Below, piece by piece: positions 37,169-45,576 of a DNA stretch of 63,239 nucleotides (the first letter of the stretch is position 1; the number at the start of each line of letters is the position of its first letter). The DNA is from an uncultured Opitutales bacterium. GTDB taxonomy: Bacteria; Verrucomicrobiota; Verrucomicrobiia; Opitutales; UBA2995. The position numbers and the translations under genes were made by a program. The notes under the pieces are model-generated. The model worked only from the letters and a program-made list of their open reading frames with translations. It did not search any database and was not told where the DNA came from. The stretch lies in the NCBI GenBank assembly GCA_938075565.1, contig CALJGU010000010.1:1-63239 (forward strand), given 5' to 3'.

Positions 37169-38848
37169 TCAACTCTCGCTCACTTCGGAGCGATTGATGG
37201 CATTTACCAGTGCTTTCATGCTGGCGAGCTCGATATCGGTATCGATACCCACTCCCCAGTGTTGACCGCCGTTGTATTTCTGAATTTGAACATAAGCAGC
37301 TGCTTTGGTTCCGGATCCATACCCTATTGAATGCTCTGAAAACGAAACTAGATTGAAGTGTTTTAACTCCTCTTTTTCCAGTGCGTTACAGAATGCATTA
37401 ATCGGTCCGTTGCCTCGGCCCTGGACTTGTTTGTCTTCGGCGTTCCAAGTAAGGCTGATATCGAGTTCGATTTCCCGAGTGGCTGAAAACCTGCCCAGCT
37501 CCTTGATGTCGTTCACCTTTAGTGGAGAATTCTTATCCGTATATTCCTGAATAAATGATCCCAGGATTTCATCAGGCGTCAACTCGCGTGACTGTGTGTC
37601 GGCAAGGTCGTAAACCATTTTCCCCAGTTCCGGGTGCATGGGACGAGGGATCTGGTAGCCGTATTCGTTTTCCAATACAAAAGCTACGCCTCCTTTTCCT
37701 GACTGACTGTTGATGCGGATAATGGCCTCATAGTTTCTCCCAATATCTTTGGGATCGATGGCCAAATAGGGCACCTGCCAGAGTGCTCCTGCTTCCGGAT
37801 CCATCTGTTCCATGCCCTTGCGAATAGCGTCTTGGTGTGAGCCACTGAAGGCTGTAAAAACCAGGTCGCCACTGTACGGCCAGCGATCATGAACATCCAT
37901 ACGAGTACAATGTTCATAAATCCTTCGGATTTCGCTCAGGTTCGAAAAATTTAGCCCTGGTGCCACTCCTTTACTGTACATGTTCAAGGCAACGATGACG
38001 ATATCCAGATTTCCAGTTCGCTCACCATTGCCAAACAAAGTGCCTTCCACCCTGTCGGCGCCAGCCATCAAACCTAATTCAGTCGCAGCTACTCCAGTGC
38101 CCCGATCGTTGTGAGTATGTAGACTTACAATGATTTGGTCACGTTTTGAGAAGTTCCGACAAAACCATTCGATCTGATCAGCGTGAACATTGGGTGTAGC
38201 CAACTCCACGGTCGCTGGAAGATTCAGAATGATTCTCTCTCCAGGTCCGGGATTCCAGGTCGCGAATACCGCTTCGCATACATCGAGTGCGAATTCCATT
38301 TCTGTATCGGAGAAACTCTCCGGTGAATATTGGAAATCGATCTTGGTATTCGGAACGGTTTCAACCAGTTCTTTGCAAAGCTGGGTTCCCTTAACGGCGA
38401 TGTCTTTGATCTCTTCCTTACTCAAACCAAAGGTCACTCGACGTTGGAGTGGGTTGGTTGAATTGTAGAGATGGACAATGACGTTCGGTGCTCCGTCAAT
38501 CGCTTCGTAGGTTTTACGAATCAAATGTTCGCGAGCCTGAACAAGGACCTGCAGGGTTACGTCATCCGGGATCAACTTATCGTCAATCAATCTGCGGAGA
38601 AAATTGTACTCCGTATCGCTGGCTGAGGGAAATCCGACTTCAATCTGCTTGAATCCGACATCCACCAACAGTTTGAACATCTCGAGCTTCTCCTCGATGT
38701 TCATGGGAATGGCGAGGGCTTGGTTACCATCGCGCAAGTCGACGCTGCACCAGATGGGTGCTTCATCGATCGTTTGATCGGGCCATGTTCGGTCGGGTAA
38801 TTCGACGCCTTTAAATGGCTTATACTTGGTTATAGGTGCTTTTTGCAT
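37169..38848 (-). CDS. leuA: 2-isopropylmalate synthase (long, LeuA type 2)
   Basis: First committed step of leucine synthesis: acetyl-CoA plus 2-oxoisovalerate. The 559-residue protein has the N-terminal catalytic TIM barrel (WCSVDLRDGNQALAIPM, SLHTHNDRGTGVAATEL with metal His residues, GTLFGNGERTGNLDIV) and the C-terminal LeuA allosteric domain (from about 430) that binds leucine. A leucine-rich leader peptide and a stable hairpin lie between its ATG and mscS, so it is probably controlled by leucine supply as well as by feedback inhibition. It shares its substrate 2-oxoisovalerate with PanB. Confidence 0.96.
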   Translation of the reverse strand: MQKAPITKYKPFKGVELPDRTWPDQTIDEAPIWCSVDLRDGNQALAIPMNIEEKLEMFKLLVDVGFKQIEVGFPSASDTEYNFLRRLIDDKLIPDDVTLQVLVQAREHLIRKTYEAIDGAPNVIVHLYNSTNPLQRRVTFGLSKEEIKDIAVKGTQLCKELVETVPNTKIDFQYSPESFSDTEMEFALDVCEAVFATWNPGPGERIILNLPATVELATPNVHADQIEWFCRNFSKRDQIIVSLHTHNDRGTGVAATELGLMAGADRVEGTLFGNGERTGNLDIVIVALNMYSKGVAPGLNFSNLSEIRRIYEHCTRMDVHDRWPYSGDLVFTAFSGSHQDAIRKGMEQMDPEAGALWQVPYLAIDPKDIGRNYEAIIRINSQSGKGGVAFVLENEYGYQIPRPMHPELGKMVYDLADTQSRELTPDEILGSFIQEYTDKNSPLKVNDIKELGRFSATREIELDISLTWNAEDKQVQGRGNGPINAFCNALEKEELKHFNLVSFSEHSIGYGSGTKAAAYVQIQKYNGGQHWGVGIDTDIELASMKALVNAINRSEVSES

Positions 38849-38898
38849 TTGGGCCTAAATGTGTTAAAATTGTGCTGCTTATTTGTTCTTTGAGTGAA

Positions 38899-38935
38899 TT
38901 CCCGGTTATTAAAGTTACTTGCCAGAACCCGGGAA
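38899..38935 (-). promoter_or_regulatory. Leader hairpin upstream of leuA
   Basis: On the minus strand TTCCCGG pairs with CCGGGAA (38929-38935 with 38899-38905), extended by two A-T pairs across a one-base bulge. It lies 18 bp after the leader-peptide stop and about 50 bp before the leuA ATG. The G-rich end of the leader ORF could pair with TTTCCC and compete with this stem. There is no T tract, so it is not a standard terminator; it may act on translation, or with Rho. Confidence 0.5.
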
Positions 38936-38952
38936 ACAACGGGCATAGATAT

Positions 38953-39024
38953 TTACTCCCCCAAGGGGAGCAGCAGCGAAAGGCCTAGTAGGAGCAATCC
39001 TAATGATGGGCAAGTGGTGTTCAT
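38953..39024 (-). CDS. leuL: leuA leader peptide, 10 Leu in 23 residues
   Basis: On the minus strand the ATG at 39022-39024 opens a 23-codon ORF with TAA at 38953-38955. Residues 8-21 are LGLLLLGLSLLLPL; ten of the 23 residues are leucine, using TTA, TTG, CTC, CTA, CTT and CTG codons. It sits 104 bp before leuA, between mscS and leuA. This is the layout of leucine attenuator leaders (leuL), in which ribosome stalling on Leu codons reports leucyl-tRNA shortage. The Shine-Dalgarno match (AGAG) is weak. A hydrophobic ORF arising by chance is the main alternative. Confidence 0.75.
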   Translation of the reverse strand: MNTTCPSLGLLLLGLSLLLPLGE

Positions 39025-39053
39025 TACTCTAAAAGAGGAAGGCTTTTTCCTCC

Positions 39054-39076
39054 AAAATAACGGCCTGAGTCAAGCC
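39054..39076 (-). terminator. Possible terminator after mscS
   Basis: On the minus strand the inverted repeat GGCTTGA-C-TCAGGCC is followed by GTTATTTT. The repeat is almost without a loop, so the inner pairs must open. It lies 5 bp after the mscS stop codon and would separate mscS from the leuA leader. Its 5' half also contains TTGACT, a good -35 hexamer for a leuA promoter. Confidence 0.4.
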
Positions 39077-39080
39077 AACA

Positions 39081-40385
39081 TTATTCCGTATCTTCAGCCT
39101 GCTTCGGTGGATCGGTCGCCGGTAGTGACCCCCCAGTTCGGATGTGTATATCCCTCTGCGGATAAGGAATCTCGATATTGTGCTCGTGGAATAAATCCCA
39201 AACTTCCAGATAAACAGCACTTTTAATATTGGTAACCCCTTTAGCGGGGTCAGAGATCCAGAACCGAAGCTCAATATCCACTGAATTATCTCCGAATCCT
39301 TTAATCGGGCATTGGGGAGCCGGATTGCTGAGGACTCGATCGCAGTTCAAAGCCGCTTGTTTACAAAGCTCCATGGCCTGGCGAACATCGGCGTCGTAGG
39401 AAATTCCTATCGGGGCCCTGAGCCTCACCTTCGTGTCTGAAAAAGACCAGTTTTCCACCTCATTGGTGATGAGGTTTTCATTCGGTATAAGATTCTCACG
39501 CCCATCCCGGGTAATAACAGAGACGTAGCGCGCGCTCAGTTTGTTGATCCAACCGTAAGTTTCGCCGATTGAGATGACATCGCCGGGCTTGATCGACTTA
39601 TCCAGCAGCAAGATGACGCCGCTGATTAAGTTGGAGATGACCTTCTGAAGGCCAAAACCTAAACCAAGACCAATAGCGCCACCGAGGACGGTTAAAGAGG
39701 AGAGTGGTATGCCTAGAGACTGTAGCCCCATTGTTAGCGCGAGAGAGATCAAGACGACCTTCAGAATCTTCGCGAATAATACCTCCATGGACGGAGTAAT
39801 GTTCGGCATCTTATGCATCTGGGACTCAGCTGCCCCAGAGAGCCTGATACTTATCCAGACAAAGAATAAGAGCATGAACAGACCTTTGATGACCCCGAGC
39901 AAAGTAATGGGAGGTGATCCCACAGGAAATTGGATTGCCTGGAGAGCATTCGCTGTAGGATCCAGTAGCTCAGTGATCCCGAGCAAGGTAATGACTACAA
40001 TGATCGTCCCCAACAGCTTTTGCCAAAATGGCTCCTGGGTCATGCGATTGACCAGGACTATCAGAAACCAACCTATCGCCAGATTGGAAGCAGGGGAGAG
40101 GAGCACATCGTCGATGCCTCTGCTGATGATGTTCCCCTTAACCATAGCGTAAATAAGCACATAGGCTGCTGGCATGGTCAGGGCAGCAAATGCGGGTACC
40201 AGGGAGTTAGCGACCCAAGGTGAAGGAAACGCACCCAACTTTTTGTAGAGAGTTTTCTTTAAAATCGCCGCGAGAATTACGCTCACGAGGAGTACCGCCA
40301 GGATCGTACCTCCTTCCCAGAGGAATCCGGGAGAGCTAATATAGTCCAAAGCAGATTGGTACAAGATTTGCATTTGTTCTACCAT
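39081..40385 (-). CDS. MscS-family mechanosensitive channel
   Basis: A 434-residue inner-membrane protein with about four or five transmembrane segments before the conserved pore helix (SLTVLGGAIGLGLGFGLQKVISNLISG), followed by the beta domain IKPGDVISIGETYGWINKLSARYVSVITRDGRENLIPN in pieces. The glycine/alanine-rich TM3 is typical of MscS pores that release solutes under osmotic downshock. The extra N-terminal segments place it among the larger MscS homologues rather than the minimal 286-residue type. Confidence 0.9.
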   Translation of the reverse strand: MVEQMQILYQSALDYISSPGFLWEGGTILAVLLVSVILAAILKKTLYKKLGAFPSPWVANSLVPAFAALTMPAAYVLIYAMVKGNIISRGIDDVLLSPASNLAIGWFLIVLVNRMTQEPFWQKLLGTIIVVITLLGITELLDPTANALQAIQFPVGSPPITLLGVIKGLFMLLFFVWISIRLSGAAESQMHKMPNITPSMEVLFAKILKVVLISLALTMGLQSLGIPLSSLTVLGGAIGLGLGFGLQKVISNLISGVILLLDKSIKPGDVISIGETYGWINKLSARYVSVITRDGRENLIPNENLITNEVENWSFSDTKVRLRAPIGISYDADVRQAMELCKQAALNCDRVLSNPAPQCPIKGFGDNSVDIELRFWISDPAKGVTNIKSAVYLEVWDLFHEHNIEIPYPQRDIHIRTGGSLPATDPPKQAEDTE

Positions 40386-40493
40386 GGGACCAGTTTCGGG
40401 AAAATGGTCCTTACATTCCAGTCCTAAAATAGCTTCCTAAAGATTTTTAAAAAGGGAGTTGATTTAGGGAGCTTGGTTTCCCACCTTTGATCC

Positions 40494-40592
40494 TCGGCCG
40501 GGTCCCACGGGTGCTCGACAGACGAACTCCGCCAGGACCGGAAGGTAGCAACGGTAGTCATGATCGTGCTAGCCGTGGGTAACCTGGTCGTC
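40494..40592 (+). ncRNA. ffs: Signal recognition particle RNA, small bacterial type
   Basis: The SRP helix-8 signature is CCAGGACCGGAAGGTAGCAACGG (given in part: GACCGGAAGG at 40536-40545 and AGCAACGG). The ends pair over a long stem: GGCCGGGT (40496-40503) with ACCTGGTC (40582-40589), and CCCACGG with CCGTGGG. A run CCTTTTCATTTTTTT follows and acts as terminator. The ffs-dnaX order is common in bacteria. A longer dnaX frame that starts inside this RNA is not used. Confidence 0.92.
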
Positions 40593-40619
40593 CTTTTCAT
40601 TTTTTTCGCACTTACAAAT

Positions 40620-42093
40620 ATGGCTCAAGGTTATCAGGTTATCGCCCGTCGCTGGCGACCCAAGCAATTCGACGAAATTGTGGGGCAGGACCATATTACC
40701 CGGACCTTGAAGAATGCGATCACCAACAACCGCATTGCGCACGCCTATTTGTTTGTGGGTCCACGCGGCACGGGAAAGACCACTACGGCTCGTATGTTCG
40801 CCAAGGCCCTCAACTGTGAGGGGGGTCCATCGATCACTCCTGACGACGAATCAGATATCTGTAAGTCAATCATGGATGGGAGCTGCATGGACGTCATCGA
40901 GATCGATGGTGCTTCCAACAACTCGGTCGAGCAGATCCGCCAATTGCGGGAAGATTGCCAATACGCTCCCGCTCAGTGCCCCTTCAAGATCTACATCATA
41001 GATGAAGTGCACATGCTCTCGACGGGTGCGTTCAATGCACTCTTGAAAACACTGGAAGAACCGCCTTCTCACGTAAAATTTCTATTTGCCACCACGGAAG
41101 CTCACAAAATCCTACCCACAATCGTGAGTCGCTGTCAGCGCTTTGAGTTTCGCCCAATCAGCGACGAGCAAATCTGCTCCAAGCTCAAGACAATCGCCGA
41201 TGCGGAGAAGATCAGCATCGATGATGAAGCTTTGAAATCCGTCGCTCGCCTGGCCAATGGCGGCATGCGTGACGCTCAGTCAACTTTGGATCAGCTGATT
41301 TCCTTTTGTGGGGACTCCATCTCAGAGGCCGATGTCCTAGAAGTGTATGGATTGGCTTCTCAGGAGCAGATTCACGAGTTGGCCACACTGCTCGCTCAGG
41401 CCAACTATCCGTCTATTTTATCTACGGTCGAAAAACTGGCTGAAGGAGGCAAAGACCTCTACCGCATTTTGGTCGATCTTCAAAACTACCTTCGCGAAGT
41501 CTTGGTGGATGGAATCAAGAGCGGTGGAAAGACCTCTGCTCTAGGCCCTCCCATTCAAGTGGAGAGCATTATGCGCATGAATGACGCGCTTCATCGAGGT
41601 GAGGCAGGCGTTAAGATGGGGCTTTCCCAGACGGTCAATTTTGAGGTGACTTTGCTCAGGGCTGTGGAAGAGAGCCGCACGCGAGCCATTGACTCGCTCA
41701 TCAAGGAGCTCTCAGCAATCGCCCAGGACGCCCCCGAAACGTCCGGTCAAAAAAAAAATAACTGAAGCCCCACCGGTTTCAGACGAAGCTGAGCAAACAA
41801 AAGAGGCCCCGCTTGTAAAGTCTGCCTCTGACAAAACCCCGGACTCGCTGGATGCGAGCGTGGAAGCACAGGCAGAAGCCCTGGCTGCATCTTTTCCCGT
41901 TACCGATGCTGTGGGCGAACCAGACACCGTCAAACGGCAAGAAGCTGACTTAACGCGTGTCCGTGCCAGCCAGGAGGAAATTCAGCGATTGTTGAGTCAA
42001 CTGCCAGAGCGCGTAAAAGACCAAATGGATGACCTGTTCCGTGCTCGATATACGCGTATCCAGAAACTAGATATACCCAAGGAAAAAGACTAG
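40620..42093 (+). CDS. dnaX: DNA polymerase III tau/gamma subunit, with poly-A slippage site
   Basis: Clamp-loader ATPase. Motifs are [19 protein letters not shown], Walker [15 protein letters not shown], the Walker B region [26 protein letters not shown], and sensor 1 [20 protein letters not shown]. The in-frame product ends at 41765 (381 residues, gamma-like). At A10 (41749-41758), one base lost or two gained opens a frame that runs to 42093, adding a C-terminal tail of about 110 residues (tau-like, about 490 in all). Slippage on such a run makes both forms in Thermus. The start is the ATG at 40620; the ORF extends upstream only into the SRP RNA. Confidence 0.88.
41749..41758 (+). other. 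A10 slippage tract in dnaX
   Basis: Ten consecutive A between the ATPase domains and the C-terminal tail. Frame 0 reads Gln-Lys-Lys-Asn-Asn-stop; the +1 frame reads Lys-Lys-Lys-Ile-Thr-Glu and stays open for about 110 codons. A +1 net shift fits RNA-polymerase slippage better than -1 ribosomal frameshifting. Confidence 0.75.
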
Positions 42094-42185
42094 GCCGGAT
42101 CTGGTTTTCATTTAGGACTGAAAGCGACTTAGGGGAAACCCTTAGGGTCCAATCGTGGGTCTCCGGCGTGATTTGCTATTGAGGT

Positions 42186-42413
42186 ATGCACCCTAGTTCC
42201 GATTTAGTCTTAATTATGCCTTCGCTTACTGGATTGTTGTTCAACCGATATTCACCCCAAGCGCCTGTAGCCAGATATTTAGGCCCTTTGCCTGTGTTTG
42301 ATTTGGTGTTTTGGACTCTGCGTCGCATCCGTCGTCGCAAGAGTCTATTTGTAGCTGGCTGCGCAGTGGGTGTGTGTATGGTGCTAACAATTGCCGTAAA
42401 TTTTCCGACCTAA
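42186..42413 (+). CDS. Possible small membrane protein
   Basis: A 75-codon ORF with a basic stretch (LRRIRRRKS) followed by one hydrophobic segment (LFVAGCAVGVCMVLTIAV), the pattern of a single-pass inner-membrane protein with its N-terminus inside. The Shine-Dalgarno match is poor, and a shorter version could begin at the ATG at 42216. It may be a chance ORF in the long gap after dnaX. Confidence 0.25.
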   Translation: MHPSSDLVLIMPSLTGLLFNRYSPQAPVARYLGPLPVFDLVFWTLRRIRRRKSLFVAGCAVGVCMVLTIAVNFPT

Positions 42414-42497
42414 CCCCGTTTGAATTTTAGTAGCTCCCGGTACATCGAATTTAGCTCTGGGCTCCTCTCTAATATTTAGACCTGAGTCCTCAAAAGT

Positions 42498-42530
42498 GCC
42501 CTGGCTCTCGTAGCCAGGGCAAATTTTTGT
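42498..42530 (+). terminator. Rho-independent terminator before the catabolic island
   Basis: A perfect 9-bp stem GCCCTGGCT with AGCCAGGGC (5-base loop) followed by AAATTTTTGT. It closes the dnaX side and insulates the downstream DUF1549/DUF1553 gene, whose ATG is 10 bp beyond it. Confidence 0.8.
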
Positions 42531-42539
42531 ATCGGCAAA

Positions 42540-45500
42540 ATGATTGACAGTCTCCATTTTGCTTCTAATATCAGCTGTATGGGTCCAAGCCTGTTTTCAA
42601 GTCTCTTCCTTTTCATCTTGGTCATGATTGCAGCAACGATTGCTGCGTCTGCTGCTCCGGATTTTGAATCCGAAATTGCACCTATATTTGAAGCGAACTG
42701 CTTGTCTTGTCATAATAGTGCCGATGCGGAGGGAGACTTTGTCCTGCAAACCCGAGCTGAAGCGTTCGACCATCCCGACGCCATTCAGCCCGGAGAGGCC
42801 TCCCAAAGTTATTTGATTGATCAAATAACAGGCTTGGATCCGGCGATGCCGGAAGGGGATGATCCGTTGAGCGAGGAGGAAGTAGATCTCATTTTTGAAT
42901 GGATTAACGGCGGAGCTCCTTGGCCCGAAGAACGTGTCCTCAGGGACGATCCACCTCGAGATCTGGATTGGTGGTCGTTGAAACCGGTTCAGAAAACAAA
43001 TCTCCCTGGAAACCGGACCGATAACCCCTTGGATGCCTTTGTTGACCAGAAACTGAAGGAGCATGATCTTGAGCCCGTTGGAGAAGCGGAGCCGCGGACC
43101 TTGATCCGTCGACTCAGTTATGATCTGACCGGATTGCCTCCGGTGCCGGAAGAGGTGGAGCGGTTTGTTGACGGTTATGGTTCAGCAAAATCAGAACGTT
43201 CTCGTGATGAAATCTGGAAGGCTTTTATCGATCGCTACCTTGATTCACCCGAGTTTGGAGAAAAGTGGGCGCAGCACTGGTTGGACCTGGCTCGTTTTGC
43301 CGAGACGCATGGCTATGACAAAGATAAACTCCGACCGAACGCCTGGCCCTACCGGGATTATGTCATTCGCAGCTTCAATGAGGATAAGCCTTATGGTCGC
43401 TTCGTCCAGGAACAGGTCGCGGGCGATGTACTTTTCCCTGGCGATCCCGACGGAATCATCGGACTTGGTTTCCTCGCGGCGGGCCCTTGGGATCACGTCG
43501 GTCACTATGAAGTGGGCGAGGACAAATTGGACGGGCGTATTGCCAAACATCACGACCGCGATGAAATGGTGTCCGCGGTATTCAATGTTTTTCAGAGCAC
43601 CACCGTGCAGTGTGCCCAGTGTCACCATCACAAGTTCGACCCTATCAAGATGGAGGACTATTACCGGCTGCATGCAGTATTTTCGGCGGTGGATCGTTCC
43701 GATCGTATGTATGAGGGGCTGACTCCGGAACAGACCGTGGAGCGCAACCAGCTCTTGACCCGGATCAATCGACTCAAGCGCGAGACTTACAATATCAATG
43801 CCGATGTGGAGCGCGAGCTTACCGCCCGCGTATCCGGAATTAAACGACGGATCAGGGAGATCAAAGAGACCTACGGAACTGGGAATAACCCGCGCTTGGG
43901 TTTTCGCTCGGATGTGAAATCCAAAGCAGATTCGGACACTTGGGTTCAGGTCGATCTAGGAAAGAGCACCTCTGTCACGCAGATATTTCTCATTCCGGCT
44001 TTCGACGGAAAAAGTGAAAAGGGCTACGGCTTCCCACTGCGATATCGGGTGGAAGCATCGGATGATCCTGCGTTTGAACAAAACGTGCGCCTGCTCATGG
44101 ATGCCTCCCAGGAGGATCAACTCAACCCGGGAACGGAAACGGTGGCCGTCGATGTCGGGCCGCCCGCCATCCAATACATTCGGGTTACGGCCACCCGACT
44201 GAAAGAAGAGTCGACTGGTCATCTGATTGCCTTGGGGGAATTACAGGCAGTCGATTCGTTTGCTGAGAAAAATTTTGCACACAACACAACGGTCACTTCC
44301 TCGGCGAGCCTTGAAGAGGGCGAACGTTGGAATCCCGAAAATCTGGTGGATGATGTGTTTTATAGGGGAGATTTTGACCAGGGTGTGTTTGAGGAATTGC
44401 GAGCACTCGAAGCGGAACGCGATCGCATCACAGCCGAAGTCCGGTCACCTGATATTGAGGCACGAAGGAAAGAAGTTACGGCCGAGCTGAAAGTTCTGGA
44501 GGAGCAGTTGAAGTCCTATCAGTCCAAATCCCTGGTTTATGCGGCCAATGCCAATTGGCCGAGCGTGGGTCGTTTCTTTGCCACCGATGGGAAACCACGC
44601 CCCATTCATTTATTAAACCGGGGTGATCTGGAGTCGCCCGGAGAGGAAATGAGTCCCGGTGCATTGCCTCTGTGGGATGGAGCCCCTGAAACCTTTTTTG
44701 AATCGGCAGACTGGCAGGAGGGTGAAGCCCGGGCGGAATTGGCTCGTTACCTGACTCGTCAGGATAATCCGCTGCTCTGGCGAACCATGGCCAACCGATT
44801 GGTTCAATGGACCTTGGGAAAACCACTGGTAGGCAGCCCCAATGATTTTGGTCGTGCGGGCATGGAACCCTCGCATCCTGAGTTGCTGGATTTTCTGGCG
44901 ATTCGGTTACGCGATGATCCCCAGCAATCGGTGATGTCTTTGGTCCGTTTGTTGGTGAGCAGTGATACCTACCGTCGTTCCAGCCAACATGACTCAAACA
45001 ATGCAGCCATCGATTCGAACAATCAGTATTGGTGGCGGGCTGATCGCCGGAGACTCACCGCTGAGGAATTTCGCGATTCGCTGCTCACTGTTTCCGGCGT
45101 CCTTAAACTGGAAGAGCGTGGAGGGCCCAGCTTCTACGACTTTGTCATCGAGAAACCGCAGCACTCGCCCCACTACGAGTACCACTTACACGATCCCAAC
45201 GATCCGAATTCACACCGCCGAACGGTTTATCGCTTTGTGGTGCGCTCCCAGCCCCAGCCCATGTTGACCACGCTTGATTGTGCCGATCCTTCCATCAGTG
45301 TTGCCGTGCGGGATGAGTCGACCTCAGCACTGCAGGCACTCACCCAGTGGAACCATGCTTTGGTTGAGGCCATGGCCAAACGCTTTGGTGAGCGACTTAG
45401 CAACGAGGCTCTGCCTTCTACGGAAGCTGTGGTCAATCGGGCGACTTCCCTGGCATTGGGACGGCCGGCCAACTCGGATGAACTACAGTTACTTGGGCAA

Positions 45501-45575
45501 CATTATGAAACCTACGGCGCCGCCAGTTTGGCCCGAGTAGTATTTAACCTGAACGACTTTACCTATTTGGACTGA
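42540..45575 (+). CDS. PVC-type cytochrome / DUF1549 / DUF1553 protein with inserted discoidin-like domain
   Basis: A 1011-residue exported protein. A signal peptide is followed by the PSCyt1 heme site FEANCLSCHNS (about residue 58), then DUF1549 (LIRRLSYDLTGLPP, FGEKWAQHWLDLARFAETHGY, with a second CAQCHHHKFDPI heme-like motif). DUF1553 forms the C-terminal part (FGRAGMEPSHPELLDFL, RRRLTAEEFRDSLL). Between them lies a domain like F5/8 type C / discoidin (DTWVQVDLGKSTSVTQIFLIP, YIRVTATRL), which binds carbohydrate in other proteins. The next gene is the usual DUF1501 partner, one base away. The role is thought to be periplasmic oxidation or handling of polysaccharides; it has not been shown. 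Confidence 0.88.
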   Translation: MIDSLHFASNISCMGPSLFSSLFLFILVMIAATIAASAAPDFESEIAPIFEANCLSCHNSADAEGDFVLQTRAEAFDHPDAIQPGEASQSYLIDQITGLDPAMPEGDDPLSEEEVDLIFEWINGGAPWPEERVLRDDPPRDLDWWSLKPVQKTNLPGNRTDNPLDAFVDQKLKEHDLEPVGEAEPRTLIRRLSYDLTGLPPVPEEVERFVDGYGSAKSERSRDEIWKAFIDRYLDSPEFGEKWAQHWLDLARFAETHGYDKDKLRPNAWPYRDYVIRSFNEDKPYGRFVQEQVAGDVLFPGDPDGIIGLGFLAAGPWDHVGHYEVGEDKLDGRIAKHHDRDEMVSAVFNVFQSTTVQCAQCHHHKFDPIKMEDYYRLHAVFSAVDRSDRMYEGLTPEQTVERNQLLTRINRLKRETYNINADVERELTARVSGIKRRIREIKETYGTGNNPRLGFRSDVKSKADSDTWVQVDLGKSTSVTQIFLIPAFDGKSEKGYGFPLRYRVEASDDPAFEQNVRLLMDASQEDQLNPGTETVAVDVGPPAIQYIRVTATRLKEESTGHLIALGELQAVDSFAEKNFAHNTTVTSSASLEEGERWNPENLVDDVFYRGDFDQGVFEELRALEAERDRITAEVRSPDIEARRKEVTAELKVLEEQLKSYQSKSLVYAANANWPSVGRFFATDGKPRPIHLLNRGDLESPGEEMSPGALPLWDGAPETFFESADWQEGEARAELARYLTRQDNPLLWRTMANRLVQWTLGKPLVGSPNDFGRAGMEPSHPELLDFLAIRLRDDPQQSVMSLVRLLVSSDTYRRSSQHDSNNAAIDSNNQYWWRADRRRLTAEEFRDSLLTVSGVLKLEERGGPSFYDFVIEKPQHSPHYEYHLHDPNDPNSHRRTVYRFVVRSQPQPMLTTLDCADPSISVAVRDESTSALQALTQWNHALVEAMAKRFGERLSNEALPSTEAVVNRATSLALGRPANSDELQLLGQHYETYGAASLARVVFNLNDFTYLD

Positions 45576-45576
45576 T

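Larger units (their letters stand above)
42094..42539. other. Intergenic region between dnaX and the DUF1549/DUF1553 gene
   Basis: 446 bp. It holds a possible 75-codon ORF (42186-42413) and a terminator (42498-42530), listed separately. No repeat, RNA gene or clear operator was recognised in the remainder. Confidence 0.5.

Noticed and set aside
38849-39080. T-box riboswitch before leuA
   Set aside because: No AGGGUGGNACCGCG-type T-box sequence was found; the Leu-rich ORF explains the region better.
40560-40619. Upstream extension of dnaX by 20 codons
   Set aside because: It overlaps the 3' half of the SRP RNA and its T tract; DnaX homologues begin near [10 protein letters not shown], which fits the ATG at 40620.
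44476-44997. 173-codon minus-strand frame inside the DUF1549/DUF1553 gene
   Set aside because: Antisense shadow of conserved domains on the plus strand; composition rich in Pro, His and Trp without recognisable features.
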